Shown piece after piece: positions 54,176 to 62,061 of a stretch of DNA of 64,000 nt. Positions within the stretch are counted from its first letter, which is position 1; every line of letters begins with the position of its first letter. The stretch is taken from positions 1-64,000 of the forward strand of contig NZ_JACHGH010000005.1 in the NCBI RefSeq assembly GCF_014207435.1, given 5' to 3'. The notes beneath the pieces are model-generated. The model was not told the DNA's origin. It saw only the letters and a list, made by a program, of their open reading frames with translations, and did no database searches. Source of the stretch: Salirhabdus euzebyi (GTDB taxonomy: Bacteria; Bacillota; Bacilli; Bacillales; Alkalibacillaceae). A program made the translations under genes and the position numbers.

Positions 54176-54631
54176 TTATTTTTCCTCTTCTAGTTCCGTA
54201 TTAGAGAAAGCAGAGACAGGTCCTAGCTCTTCTTTTAAATATTTCCTAATCCTTGTGCTGAACATTTCTAATGATGAATCATTTCTTTTTAACGTCTCTA
54301 AAAGTTGGTCATGATTCACATCCATATATTGTTGAACAAGCATCTTTCTTAGTTGGAAAATCTCTTTATATCCATTACTTTCTTCATTAGGTAAAACTTT
54401 TTCATCCACTAAAATATCGATAATGTCCTCATAGCTTCCCGGATCACGCATAATAAATCCATCAATCATCATATTACCGACATCAATCATTGATTCAACA
54501 ATCACTTGTGCCATTCTTTCCAATCCCATTTTTTCAATTAATGTTTCAAATTGGTGATGTTGTACTTGTTGGAGTATACCATCCATGTATAGTAAATATT
54601 GCTCAAGTTTGTTTCGATCTATAAAATACAT
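54176..54631 (-). CDS. yutE: HepT-like HEPN domain protein (DUF86, YutE)
   Basis: All-helical 151-residue HEPN-fold protein. HepT toxins carry an RxxxxHxY active site; here the matching segment reads RKMLVQQYMDV near residues 101-111, with Gln where His is expected. No nucleotidyltransferase antitoxin (MntA) gene is adjacent. This is probably not an active RNase toxin but a chromosomal solo HEPN protein, as in B. subtilis YutE. GGAGGA precedes the ATG. It lies 27 bases upstream of yutF and is probably co-transcribed. Confidence 0.87.
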   Translation of the reverse strand: MYFIDRNKLEQYLLYMDGILQQVQHHQFETLIEKMGLERMAQVIVESMIDVGNMMIDGFIMRDPGSYEDIIDILVDEKVLPNEESNGYKEIFQLRKMLVQQYMDVNHDQLLETLKRNDSSLEMFSTRIRKYLKEELGPVSAFSNTELEEEK

Positions 54632-54791
54632 TTTATTCCTCCATTCCGTAATCAGGCAGATGGGTATGTTGATAATATAGTATCATAACTTACCTTACAC
54701 AGGAAAAAACAATACACATTTTAATTAATTGGTTATTTTTGCTATCATAGATGTAATAGAATTAGACCATGACAGGAATGGAGTTGATAAC

Positions 54792-55061
54792 ATGGAAGAA
54801 ATCCGTCACTTTTTATATGATGATAAAGAAAATGCAGAAATTCGCTTTGTTAGTTTTATGGGTGACTCAAAACGATACGACCTAGCAATTATAACTACAA
54901 ATAAATATTATGGAAAAAAAGTCGTACTGAATCTGCTTGGCAACAGATTTGCCATTTTAGGTCCTGACGATTTAGAAGACCATCACTACTTAGCCCATGC
55001 TTATAACCTTACGGAAATTGAAGCTGATGAACTCAGAGATTTTTTAATTGAAGTCGTTTGA
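54792..55061 (+). CDS. DUF3055 family protein
   Basis: Small 89-residue soluble protein; FLYDDKENAEIRFVSFM at the start and RYDLAIITTNKYYGKKVV resemble DUF3055 of Bacillus. Function unknown. GGAG with 8-base spacing supports ATG 54792; the open frame extends upstream to 54729 without a ribosome site. Confidence 0.75.
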   Translation: MEEIRHFLYDDKENAEIRFVSFMGDSKRYDLAIITTNKYYGKKVVLNLLGNRFAILGPDDLEDHHYLAHAYNLTEIEADELRDFLIEVV

Positions 55062-55172
55062 TATAAAAGCAGACTAGCACCACGCCAAGGGCAATAACGA
55101 TAGAACTAAAAATCTTTCGTGTGTGAAATACCTCTCTTTTGCTCATACTATTGTGTAAAGGAGGGGTTTTTC

Positions 55173-55484
55173 GTGGTTGATCAAAACAATAAATATGATA
55201 AAAAATTTGATCATGACAAGCTTGAATTCGATGATTTCGCTCCGGTAGAAGTACAACGTAAATATGCAGTGCCAGAGGAATTACCAGAAGGGCCTTATGG
55301 ATCGCCAATTAATGAATTCGATAAAGTTGAAAATAAGGAAGCTGTTGAAGGTCAAAGACACTATACAGGATTTAATTACGAGAATAAGTCTTTACATGAA
55401 GATCTACCAAGACAATTCCCTCAAGCTCATCCTACACACGATGAGCCAGATGAAGATATAAAACCTCCAGAAGATAATCAATAG
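55173..55484 (+). CDS. Acidic, probably disordered small protein
   Basis: 103 residues, rich in Asp, Glu, Lys and Pro with no hydrophobic core, hence probably disordered. AAAGGAGGGG with 6-base spacing points to the GTG at 55173 (MVDQNNKYDKKF). It is preceded by the DUF3055 gene on the same strand (111-base gap) and followed by a terminator. Not identified; spore formers have many such small proteins, but no specific link is shown. Confidence 0.7.
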   Translation: MVDQNNKYDKKFDHDKLEFDDFAPVEVQRKYAVPEELPEGPYGSPINEFDKVENKEAVEGQRHYTGFNYENKSLHEDLPRQFPQAHPTHDEPDEDIKPPEDNQ

Positions 55485-55495
55485 AACACATAACA

Positions 55496-55524
55496 AAAGC
55501 TCCATAGAAGGTCTATGGAGCTTT
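55496..55524. terminator. Bidirectional terminator before yutD
   Basis: Perfect stem AAAGCTCCATAGA / TCTATGGAGCTTT between convergent stops at 55484 and 55527. Confidence 0.85.
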
Positions 55525-55526
55525 AA

Positions 55527-55802
55527 TTATTGGTCGAAGCGCTTCATTACGAAATATGCGCAACCAAAATTACAGTATTCGTATAAGTAATCGTCTAATG
55601 TAGAAATTTTTGTATCAAAAGTTGCCTTTGGATTTTGATCATCGTAAAAGCCTCGGAGCCTGAGTTGACCGTAACCCCAATCACCGACAATAAAATCATA
55701 CTTACTTAAAATATCACTAAATCGCTCTTTTACAACTTCCTCTTGAAACCCATCCCTATAATTGTCAATCACTTCATAATTTTTTCCGAAAAATTCTATC
55801 AT
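55527..55802 (-). CDS. yutD: YutD-like protein (DUF1027)
   Basis: A 91-residue cytoplasmic protein of the DUF1027/YutD family; DKYDFIVGDWGYGQLRLRGFY-type core near residues 38-54 and the CNFGCAYFVMKRF C terminus are characteristic. The Cys pair near the end may bind metal. AGGTG with 6-base spacing supports ATG 55802 over GTG 55811. Order with yutC and lytH follows B. subtilis. Function unknown. Confidence 0.9.
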   Translation of the reverse strand: MIEFFGKNYEVIDNYRDGFQEEVVKERFSDILSKYDFIVGDWGYGQLRLRGFYDDQNPKATFDTKISTLDDYLYEYCNFGCAYFVMKRFDQ

Positions 55803-55919
55803 GTTTATCACCTGCTTTTAGTGTATCATATTTTTCATTTTACAATAGAACGTATTTTTTAGCATGAAGATATTTTTTTGACGCAAACTATTCGTAAAAG
55901 ACGTAAGAGGAGGATCAAA

Positions 55920-56522
55920 ATGTTTACAATGAAAAAAAGCCTTTTATTTATAGGGTTATGTATATTTACCATTATACTTCAAGGATGTGCAAATCAAAAA
56001 GGGTTAGGTGATGAAACAGACACACTACACGGAACAACACCTGACAATATGAATACTCGAATAACGGAAGAAAAAGAAGATACACAATACGGTTATGTTC
56101 GTTACAACGAAAATCAACTTGATATGGAACGAGAAAAGAATTTCGCTCCAAAAATTGATCGTGAAAAAATGGCAAATATGATTACAAAGACTTTGTTAAC
56201 TTTAGATGACATTGAAGAGGCAGCTACACTAGTAACAGATAGCCACACACTTGTAGCATACACACCAGCAGACGGCGTAGAAAGGGAAAGAGCTGCTGAA
56301 GATGTGAAAAAAACAACGTTATCATTTCTACCACGTTGGTATCACGTCTATATTTCTGACCAATCTACTGCCTATACAGATCTACAAAGCCTTAGCAATA
56401 ACACCACAACAGAGACCGGCACAATTCTGGCCATTGAAAGTGTTATTGAGCGTTTTACCGAGCAATCCCCTCAAGGTGGAGAGTACAGTGAGGAAGACCA
56501 CAGAATGAATTACCGTGACTAA
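55920..56522 (+). CDS. yutC: Sporulation lipoprotein YutC (YhcN/YlaJ family)
   Basis: A 200-residue lipoprotein with signal peptide and lipobox LQGC (Cys near residue 22). The conserved part ANMITKTLLTLDDIEEAATLV near residues 80-100 and VAYTP is the YhcN/YlaJ sporulation domain. Expected on the spore inner membrane or forespore side. AGGAGG with 6-base spacing supports ATG 55920 (MFTMKKSLLF). In B. subtilis, lipA (yutB) lies between yutC and lytH; it is missing here. Confidence 0.87.
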   Translation: MFTMKKSLLFIGLCIFTIILQGCANQKGLGDETDTLHGTTPDNMNTRITEEKEDTQYGYVRYNENQLDMEREKNFAPKIDREKMANMITKTLLTLDDIEEAATLVTDSHTLVAYTPADGVERERAAEDVKKTTLSFLPRWYHVYISDQSTAYTDLQSLSNNTTTETGTILAIESVIERFTEQSPQGGEYSEEDHRMNYRD

Positions 56523-56530
56523 TGGATTTC

Positions 56531-56556
56531 ACCCTTGCCTAGATAGGCAAGGGTGA
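56531..56556 (+). terminator. Probable yutC terminator
   Basis: Perfect stem CACCCTTGCCTA / TAGGCAAGGGTG 8 bases after the stop codon; the T tract is poor. Confidence 0.6.
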
Positions 56557-56651
56557 ATTATTCAAAACAATTATTACAAATATTTTCTATTCATTATTTT
56601 GACGAACTTTCAAAAAATAGGGTTATCAATTGTTTCTTGAGGTGAAATTAC

Positions 56652-57629
56652 ATGAAGGTCTTTATTCAGTTATTGATTGTAATGTGCATCTTAAGTACAT
56701 TACAAAAAAATATTGTGGCTGAAAATGAATCAAATGAAGATAAGCTTCAAATGCGTTATGCTTTGTATAAAAAGACAGAGGCGTTAACTCAAATTCCATG
56801 GTATTATTTCGCTGCTATTGATCAATACGAAAGAAATATTCACAAAGAAACTGCTTCAAAATCGGGACTTATCGGAATCACTATTCCTTCTGATAAATGG
56901 AACGGAAGGTTAAATCCTAACGAATCTAACAGACAACATATAGGCATTATCGAGTTATTCAATGGATTTGGAAAAGATGGTGATGGGGATAATTATGCAG
57001 ATAGTACAAATGATGAAGACATTCTTCATGCCATGGCAGAATACCTTTTAAGCTATGGAAAAACGAAACAAGATGTCAAAATCGCAATATGGAATTACTA
57101 TCAACGTGAATTATCCGTACAAACCATTATGAATATGGCAAAAGTTTATAAAACATTTGAAACACTAGAATTAGAAGATAATGTTTTTCCTGTGCCCATT
57201 CACGCTAACTACAGTTATCGTAACACTTGGGGCGATCCAAGAGGCTTCGGAGGTAGAAGAATTCATGAGGGTACAGATATTTTTGCGAATTATGGGGTTC
57301 CAGTTCGTTCTACTACTTATGGAGTGATTGAAATGAAAGGCTGGAATCGCTATGGTGGTTGGCGCATTGGGATACGGGATACGAGAAATATTTACCACTA
57401 CTATGCTCATTTAAATGGTTTTGAGAAAAACGTTAAAGTTGGGCAAGTCGTAAAACCTGGAGATATTGTCGGGTATGTCGGAGCTTCAGGTTATGGGCCA
57501 AAAGGCACATCTGGTAAATTCCCACCACATTTGCATTATGGTATGTACAGAGACAATGGGAATACGGAATGGTCGTTTGATCCTTATCCATATTTAAGGA
57601 AATGGGAAAGAGCTTCCAGAACACATTAA
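56652..57629 (+). CDS. lytH: L-Ala-D-Glu endopeptidase LytH (M23, sporulation)
   Basis: M23 metallopeptidase that trims spore-cortex peptide side chains to single L-Ala. 325 residues with an N-terminal signal segment (residues 3-22), a LytH-specific middle region (ALTQIPWYYFAAIDQYERN near 48-66) and a C-terminal lysostaphin-type domain. Zinc ligands are in HEGTDIF (H-x3-D near 213) and HLHYG near 300. GAGGTGAAATTAC precedes the ATG. Mother-cell (sigma-K) expression is known in B. subtilis; no matching promoter could be fixed by eye. Confidence 0.94.
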   Translation: MKVFIQLLIVMCILSTLQKNIVAENESNEDKLQMRYALYKKTEALTQIPWYYFAAIDQYERNIHKETASKSGLIGITIPSDKWNGRLNPNESNRQHIGIIELFNGFGKDGDGDNYADSTNDEDILHAMAEYLLSYGKTKQDVKIAIWNYYQRELSVQTIMNMAKVYKTFETLELEDNVFPVPIHANYSYRNTWGDPRGFGGRRIHEGTDIFANYGVPVRSTTYGVIEMKGWNRYGGWRIGIRDTRNIYHYYAHLNGFEKNVKVGQVVKPGDIVGYVGASGYGPKGTSGKFPPHLHYGMYRDNGNTEWSFDPYPYLRKWERASRTH

Positions 57630-57635
57630 AATGAA

Positions 57636-57673
57636 AAAGGATTGGGTAGAGTGCAAATCTACCCAATCCTTTA
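57636..57673. terminator. Bidirectional terminator lytH / NSS transporter
   Basis: Long stem AAAGGATTGGGTAGA / TCTACCCAATCCTTT with T-rich flanks on both strands, ending two bases before the small-subunit stop codon at 57676. Confidence 0.95.
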
Positions 57674-57675
57674 TT

Positions 57676-57777
57676 TTATTCTTTCGAGGATTTTACAGCA
57701 TTATAGATGCTTGCACCTAAGCCTCCCCAAATCAAAACCATACTTAGCAACATCATCACAATAGCCATCCCTGACAT
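57676..57777 (-). CDS. metS: MetS-type small subunit of the NSS transporter, 33 aa
   Basis: A very short gene encoding one membrane helix. The protein runs MSGMAIVMMLLSMVLIWGG and ends with a basic tail NAVKSSKE. Its ATG overlaps the transporter stop codon (TAATG), and GGAGGTTAGTGGATA provides a ribosome site. This matches the MetS small-subunit family that accompanies NSS methionine/alanine importers (MetP-MetS). It likely assembles with the 505-residue transporter in the membrane. Confidence 0.88.
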   Translation of the reverse strand: MSGMAIVMMLLSMVLIWGGLGASIYNAVKSSKE

Positions 57778-59294
57778 TATCCACTAACCTCCTTATCTGC
57801 GTTAACGGACTCGGACTCAACTAATCCAGGCTTCCACTTGAAAGCGGTGAAAATTAATGCAAGTACGATTACAAGTCCAAGTGCACCCATTCCCCAAGGT
57901 CCAATAAGAGAAAGTGGATACCCATCAACATATGGAGCAGTAAAGTCATCAATTAATTGCTGAACGATCATATAACCGAGTAAAACTGGTGTAATAACCG
58001 TTAAACAAATTGTCCACCAAGAACCTAATTTAATTTGTGATAAACCATCAGCATGTTCTTTGAAATCTTTAACCTTACGAAGTGCCCAAGCAAGAACAAG
58101 TACTTGTATTAGTCCACCAAGTCCTACACCAACTGTTAATACATAACGGTCAACTGCAGTCAGGAAGTGAACCCCACCTTCTGTTGCATAGATTAAGGAA
58201 ATAAGAGCTGATAATCCTCCACCTACCGCAACTGCTTTTCCACGTGTAATATTAAACTTCTCTTGAAACGCTGCAATAAAAGTCTCACATATTGAAATCA
58301 AAGAGGTGATACCTGCTAATACTAATGAAGCAAAGAATAAGAAACCAAACACTCCATTTAGGAATGGCATTTCATTAATGATTTGTGGAAATACAGCAAA
58401 CGCCAAACCTACACCATCAGCAGCATAATTACCTACTGCACTTTCTGTTGCATAAGCAATAAATCCAATAGCACTAAATACTCCAATACCAGCTAGTAAT
58501 TCAAAACCAGAGTTCCCTAAACCAGTAATGAATGCATTATTTGTAATATCAGATTTCTTCGGTAAGTAACTAGAATAAGTAATCATAATCGCGAAACAGA
58601 TAGATAAACTAAAGAATATTTGCGTATATGCTGCAGTCCAAACTTTTGCATTCCCTAGCTGTGACCAATCTGGAGTAAATAAAGCATCTAAACCATCTCC
58701 AGCACCTGGTAATGTAACTGCTCGAATAACAATAATTAAAAATAATACCACAAGTGTCGGAATGAAAATTCTATTTGCAACTTCAATACCTTTTTTAACA
58801 CCTTTAAATAAAAAGGCAAGTACTACTGCCCAAACAACTAGTAATGGGATTAATACACTAGGAACGAAACTACCTACAGCTCCTACATCACCAGCTTTTA
58901 AATATTCTCCCATTAAAAAGCCACCAGTGTCATCGCCCCAAGATAAATTAAAGGCGTAAAAAGAATAAGCTAAAGCCCAACCAATAATAACAGCATAATA
59001 AGTAGAAATACCAAATGAAACAAAAACTTGGAACCAACCAACCGCTTCGGACTTTTTGTGAATTCTAGAGAAGGTTAAAGGAGCAGATCCCCTATATTTA
59101 TGCCCCATCGTAAATTCCATAATTAAAATCGGAATACCTGCTGTAAATAGAGCAATTAAATAAGGCACGATAAATGCCCCACCGCCGTTGTCATAGGCAA
59201 CGTAAGGGAAACGCCAAATGTTACCCAGGCCAATTGCAGAACCAACAGCCGCCAATATAAATCCGGCACGGGTACCCCATTGAGAACGTTCCAT
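57777..59294 (-). CDS. Sodium-dependent amino-acid transporter (NSS/SNF family, MetP-like)
   Basis: Na+-coupled importer of the LeuT fold, 505 residues with about 12 helices. N terminus QWGTRAGFILAAVGSAIGLGNIW (shown as separate parts WGTRAGFILA and AVGSAIGLGNIWRFPY, residues 5-29) is the NSS signature with Na+ and substrate sites. The small subunit suggests methionine or alanine as substrates, as for C. glutamicum MetPS. AAGGAGG supports ATG 59294. Upstream is a fully consensus promoter with a palindromic operator. Confidence 0.92.
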   Translation of the reverse strand: MERSQWGTRAGFILAAVGSAIGLGNIWRFPYVAYDNGGGAFIVPYLIALFTAGIPILIMEFTMGHKYRGSAPLTFSRIHKKSEAVGWFQVFVSFGISTYYAVIIGWALAYSFYAFNLSWGDDTGGFLMGEYLKAGDVGAVGSFVPSVLIPLLVVWAVVLAFLFKGVKKGIEVANRIFIPTLVVLFLIIVIRAVTLPGAGDGLDALFTPDWSQLGNAKVWTAAYTQIFFSLSICFAIMITYSSYLPKKSDITNNAFITGLGNSGFELLAGIGVFSAIGFIAYATESAVGNYAADGVGLAFAVFPQIINEMPFLNGVFGFLFFASLVLAGITSLISICETFIAAFQEKFNITRGKAVAVGGGLSALISLIYATEGGVHFLTAVDRYVLTVGVGLGGLIQVLVLAWALRKVKDFKEHADGLSQIKLGSWWTICLTVITPVLLGYMIVQQLIDDFTAPYVDGYPLSLIGPWGMGALGLVIVLALIFTAFKWKPGLVESESVNADKEVSG

Positions 59295-59395
59295 AAAAAT
59301 ACCTCCTTTTTGTTTTATCCCCTGCAATAAAAATATATGACAAAATAGCAAAGGGAATGTTTTTAAATTTTTAATCTTTTCAGATTATTTAAACT

Positions 59396-59431
59396 TGTCT
59401 GTATTATACAGACATATTGTCCTAGTGTCAA
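59396..59431 (-). promoter_or_regulatory. Consensus promoter of the NSS transporter with a palindromic operator
   Basis: Minus strand: -35 TTGACA (59426-59431), 17-base spacer, -10 TATAAT (59403-59408), both exact consensus. A perfect 9-1-9 palindrome TGTCTGTATTATACAGACA (59396-59414) covers the -10. A promoter this strong under a palindrome suggests repression by an unidentified dimeric regulator (GntR- or TetR-type by general form only). Confidence 0.8.
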
Positions 59432-59501
59432 AGAGTTTTTGTAATATTCTATTAATGGTAAAAGTACCATTTCCTTGCCAATTTAGTTTTGATTTTTATA
59501 A

Positions 59502-59537
59502 TAAAAAAACAAAAAAGTCCTTCATATGAAGGACTTT
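59502..59537 (-). terminator. NhaC-type gene terminator
   Basis: Perfect stem AAAGTCCTTCAT / ATGAAGGACTTT with a long T-run on the minus strand. Confidence 0.93.
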
Positions 59538-59553
59538 ATCTAAGTAAAGTTAA

Positions 59554-61104
59554 TTAATATGTCTTCTGCATGTATTTCAGTACGATAGCAACGACAACAA
59601 CCATAATAATAGAAGTAAATAGGGATAAAACAATTTCACCTGTAAACCCTAGGATAATGTACCCAATAATGGAACCTATCGCAACGAGGATGGCATAAGG
59701 TAGTTGTGTCTGGACGTGATCAATATGATTAGATCCGGCACCTGTAGAAGATAAAATTGTCGTATCTGATATTGGTGAACAATGATCACCAAAAACAGAA
59801 CCAGCAAGTACAGCGGCTAGTGCAGGTAAAAACAGTTGTACGTCCGTATTTACTGCTATTTCACCTGCTATAGGAAGCATGATTCCGAAAGTTCCCCACG
59901 AAGTGCCTGTTGCAAACGCCATTAACCCACACATTACAAAAATGATAGCTGGAAGAAAGGATGCATTTATTTTAGCTTCCTCTACAACAATTGCCAAGTA
60001 TTCACCCGTTTGTAAAACATCAATAATGGAACCAAGCATCCAAGCTAATAGTAAAATATAGATAGCAGGGAGCATTGATTTAATTCCTTGAGCAAATACG
60101 TTCAAAATGGAACTCTTTACCCCTTTTTGCAAGACATAAAGTAGAAATGAAACGCCAATACTTGATAAGCCACCTAGAAACAACGAAAAGTTCACTTCTG
60201 TATTACTAAAAATAGTTATTAATGATAAGTCTTCTTCTTTACTGTTTTGTATTCCTGTCCAAACCATTGCACCAACAGTCGCAATTATTAAAGTAACAAT
60301 TGGAATAGCCAGATAAATTATCCGTCCAGTTTTAACAGATAGAAATTCATCCGTTAAGTTTCCAGGTATATCTTTTCTATTTGGATCTACTAGTTCTCCC
60401 GTTTGTTCCGCTCTCCATTCATGTGTTCTCATTGCTCCTATATTAAGATTAGTACTCGATACGACAAAAACTAATACAACAGCAGTTATGGCGTAAAAGT
60501 TCATCGGTATCATTGTCAAAAAAGATTCTAATGGTTGGTAAGCTCCTAATTGATTTGCAGTAATGATACCACCAATAGTACCTATGATATAAGCTCCCCA
60601 ACTAGAAATTGGGGCCAAAACAGCAACTGGTGCGGAAGTGGAATCAATAATATAGGCTAATTTTGCTCTAGAAACTCGATGTCGGTCAGTAAGAGGTCTC
60701 GCAATTTGTCCAACAGCGAGACTATTAAAGTAATCATCAATAAAAATTACAATTCCTAGTGTTGATGGAAGTAACTGAGCACCTCTTTTGGTTTTTATTT
60801 TTGTAATTGCCCATTCTCCAAAAGCTTTTGTTCCTCCTGAAGCAGTCATAAAAGCAGTTACAATTCCTAGGAATAGTAAAAAGGTAATTAAATATATACT
60901 TCCTAATGCAATAGCACCTTCGTCTATGAATAGCCCTTTCAAAGCATTTACGATTTCTTGATAGGAATTCATTATATGGAAGTCATGAATAACTAATGCC
61001 CCAGCAACAATTCCTGCACCAAGTGACAATAGAACTTTTCTTGTTAATAAGACAAGAAGGATCATGAGTAATGGGGGAAAGAGGGAATAAATGGTCGGTT
61101 CCAT
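59554..61104 (-). CDS. Na+/H+ antiporter, NhaC family
   Basis: Integral membrane antiporter of 516 residues with about 12 helices. GIVIFIDDYFNSLAVGQIARP near residues 117-136 and the C-terminal GDHCSPISDTTILSS near 445 are NhaC-family motifs. Roles in the family are Na+/H+ or organic-acid/amino-acid antiport; the substrate cannot be read off. AAAGGAG with 7-base spacing supports ATG 61104. It is downstream of yunB on the same strand but separated from it by a terminator, and precedes the NSS gene without sharing a transcript. Confidence 0.9.
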   Translation of the reverse strand: MEPTIYSLFPPLLMILLVLLTRKVLLSLGAGIVAGALVIHDFHIMNSYQEIVNALKGLFIDEGAIALGSIYLITFLLFLGIVTAFMTASGGTKAFGEWAITKIKTKRGAQLLPSTLGIVIFIDDYFNSLAVGQIARPLTDRHRVSRAKLAYIIDSTSAPVAVLAPISSWGAYIIGTIGGIITANQLGAYQPLESFLTMIPMNFYAITAVVLVFVVSSTNLNIGAMRTHEWRAEQTGELVDPNRKDIPGNLTDEFLSVKTGRIIYLAIPIVTLIIATVGAMVWTGIQNSKEEDLSLITIFSNTEVNFSLFLGGLSSIGVSFLLYVLQKGVKSSILNVFAQGIKSMLPAIYILLLAWMLGSIIDVLQTGEYLAIVVEEAKINASFLPAIIFVMCGLMAFATGTSWGTFGIMLPIAGEIAVNTDVQLFLPALAAVLAGSVFGDHCSPISDTTILSSTGAGSNHIDHVQTQLPYAILVAIGSIIGYIILGFTGEIVLSLFTSIIMVVVVAIVLKYMQKTY

Positions 61105-61121
61105 CACAAAGCTCCTTTCAC

Positions 61122-61163
61122 AAAAAAAAGGTAATGATATAGTTTAATACCTATCATTACCTT
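61122..61163 (-). terminator. yunB terminator
   Basis: Stem AAAGGTAATGATA / TATCATTACCTTT with T-run on the minus strand; it ends just before the ribosome site of the NhaC-type gene. Confidence 0.85.
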
Positions 61164-61202
61164 TGGTTGAATTACTATCCATCATATATAGATTTTCTCA
61201 TG

Positions 61203-61985
61203 CTAAGGTAAAGAATCATATGGGACAGTAACTTGAGGGCCCCTATCGTTTCCTCCTCCACCATAAAAGTCTGGAACTTCTCCCATAATTACTCTAGAAT
61301 CATAAAATATATTTTGGCTAACTTCCTCTTCCTCCGTGGAAAAAGGTACAACAATTCGCACAGTTACTTTTAAATCAATCGATAGATCTACTAATGCACC
61401 ATTAATACCATATTCTCTAACTTCTATCTTCTTATCTGTTTGCACGTCGCCAATTACAGTAAAACGAATAGGTATTTTGGGACCTAAGTTAGCTAATAAG
61501 GCATTATTTGTTGCTTGACCTAACGGTATTTCTGTATAGGCCGGAAGTTGATTTAAACTTTCTGCTTCTAGCCCACCGTTGTCCTCCCCTTCTATATCAA
61601 GCGATGTTTCTGGATTAGCTATGCCTCGTTCTACATTGTTTAGATAGTTTCTTACCCTGTATGTAGCATTCCTTTGTACTCTATTTATGACAACGGGATT
61701 CCAACCCAGGGTTGTGATGTTACCGTCATTGTCTGTTTCAATATCGATCACTTCATCGGACTGTAAATCTTCTGTCATTTTTTTACTCATTGCTTGGTTA
61801 ATAGCATCCCTTGCTACTTGTCTGATTTCTGTTTCAGCTATTTCCATTAACGTTGGTTTTAGTCCTTTATCAATTAACCATAAACTAAAAAAAATCATTA
61901 CCAAAAAGACAATCAACGTTATGGCAAAAACATGACCCACGGGAGGCGGTCCACTTCTTCGTTGTTTACTAAATTTTCTTCTCAC
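61203..61985 (-). CDS. yunB: Sporulation protein YunB
   Basis: A 260-residue protein needed for efficient sporulation in B. subtilis. One membrane helix (residues 17-40) follows a basic, cytoplasmic N terminus (RRKFSKQRRSGPPPVG); the rest is outside or in the intermembrane space. The core IRQVARDAINQAMSKKM near 58-74 and GPKIPIRFTVIGDV near 168-182 are YunB family features. The start is GTG, after GGGGG. It lies in the lytH-yunB-yunC order of B. subtilis, with the transporters inserted between. Confidence 0.93.
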   Translation of the reverse strand: MRRKFSKQRRSGPPPVGHVFAITLIVFLVMIFFSLWLIDKGLKPTLMEIAETEIRQVARDAINQAMSKKMTEDLQSDEVIDIETDNDGNITTLGWNPVVINRVQRNATYRVRNYLNNVERGIANPETSLDIEGEDNGGLEAESLNQLPAYTEIPLGQATNNALLANLGPKIPIRFTVIGDVQTDKKIEVREYGINGALVDLSIDLKVTVRIVVPFSTEEEEVSQNIFYDSRVIMGEVPDFYGGGGNDRGPQVTVPYDSLP

Positions 61986-61993
61986 AAAAAAAC

Positions 61994-62031
61994 CCCCTCT
62001 GTAAAAAATCTATGCTCAGAATACAGAAGGG
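61994..62031 (-). terminator. HD-GYP gene terminator
   Basis: Stem CCCTTCTGT / ACAGAGGGG on the minus strand with T-run TTTTTTT; it overlaps the yunB ribosome site region. Confidence 0.75.
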
Positions 62032-62061
62032 TTGACCAAAGTATTAAATTTTTTTTACAAA

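Noticed and set aside
57171-57410. 79-codon frame antisense to lytH
   Set aside because: Covered by the LytH catalytic domain on the plus strand; no start signals.
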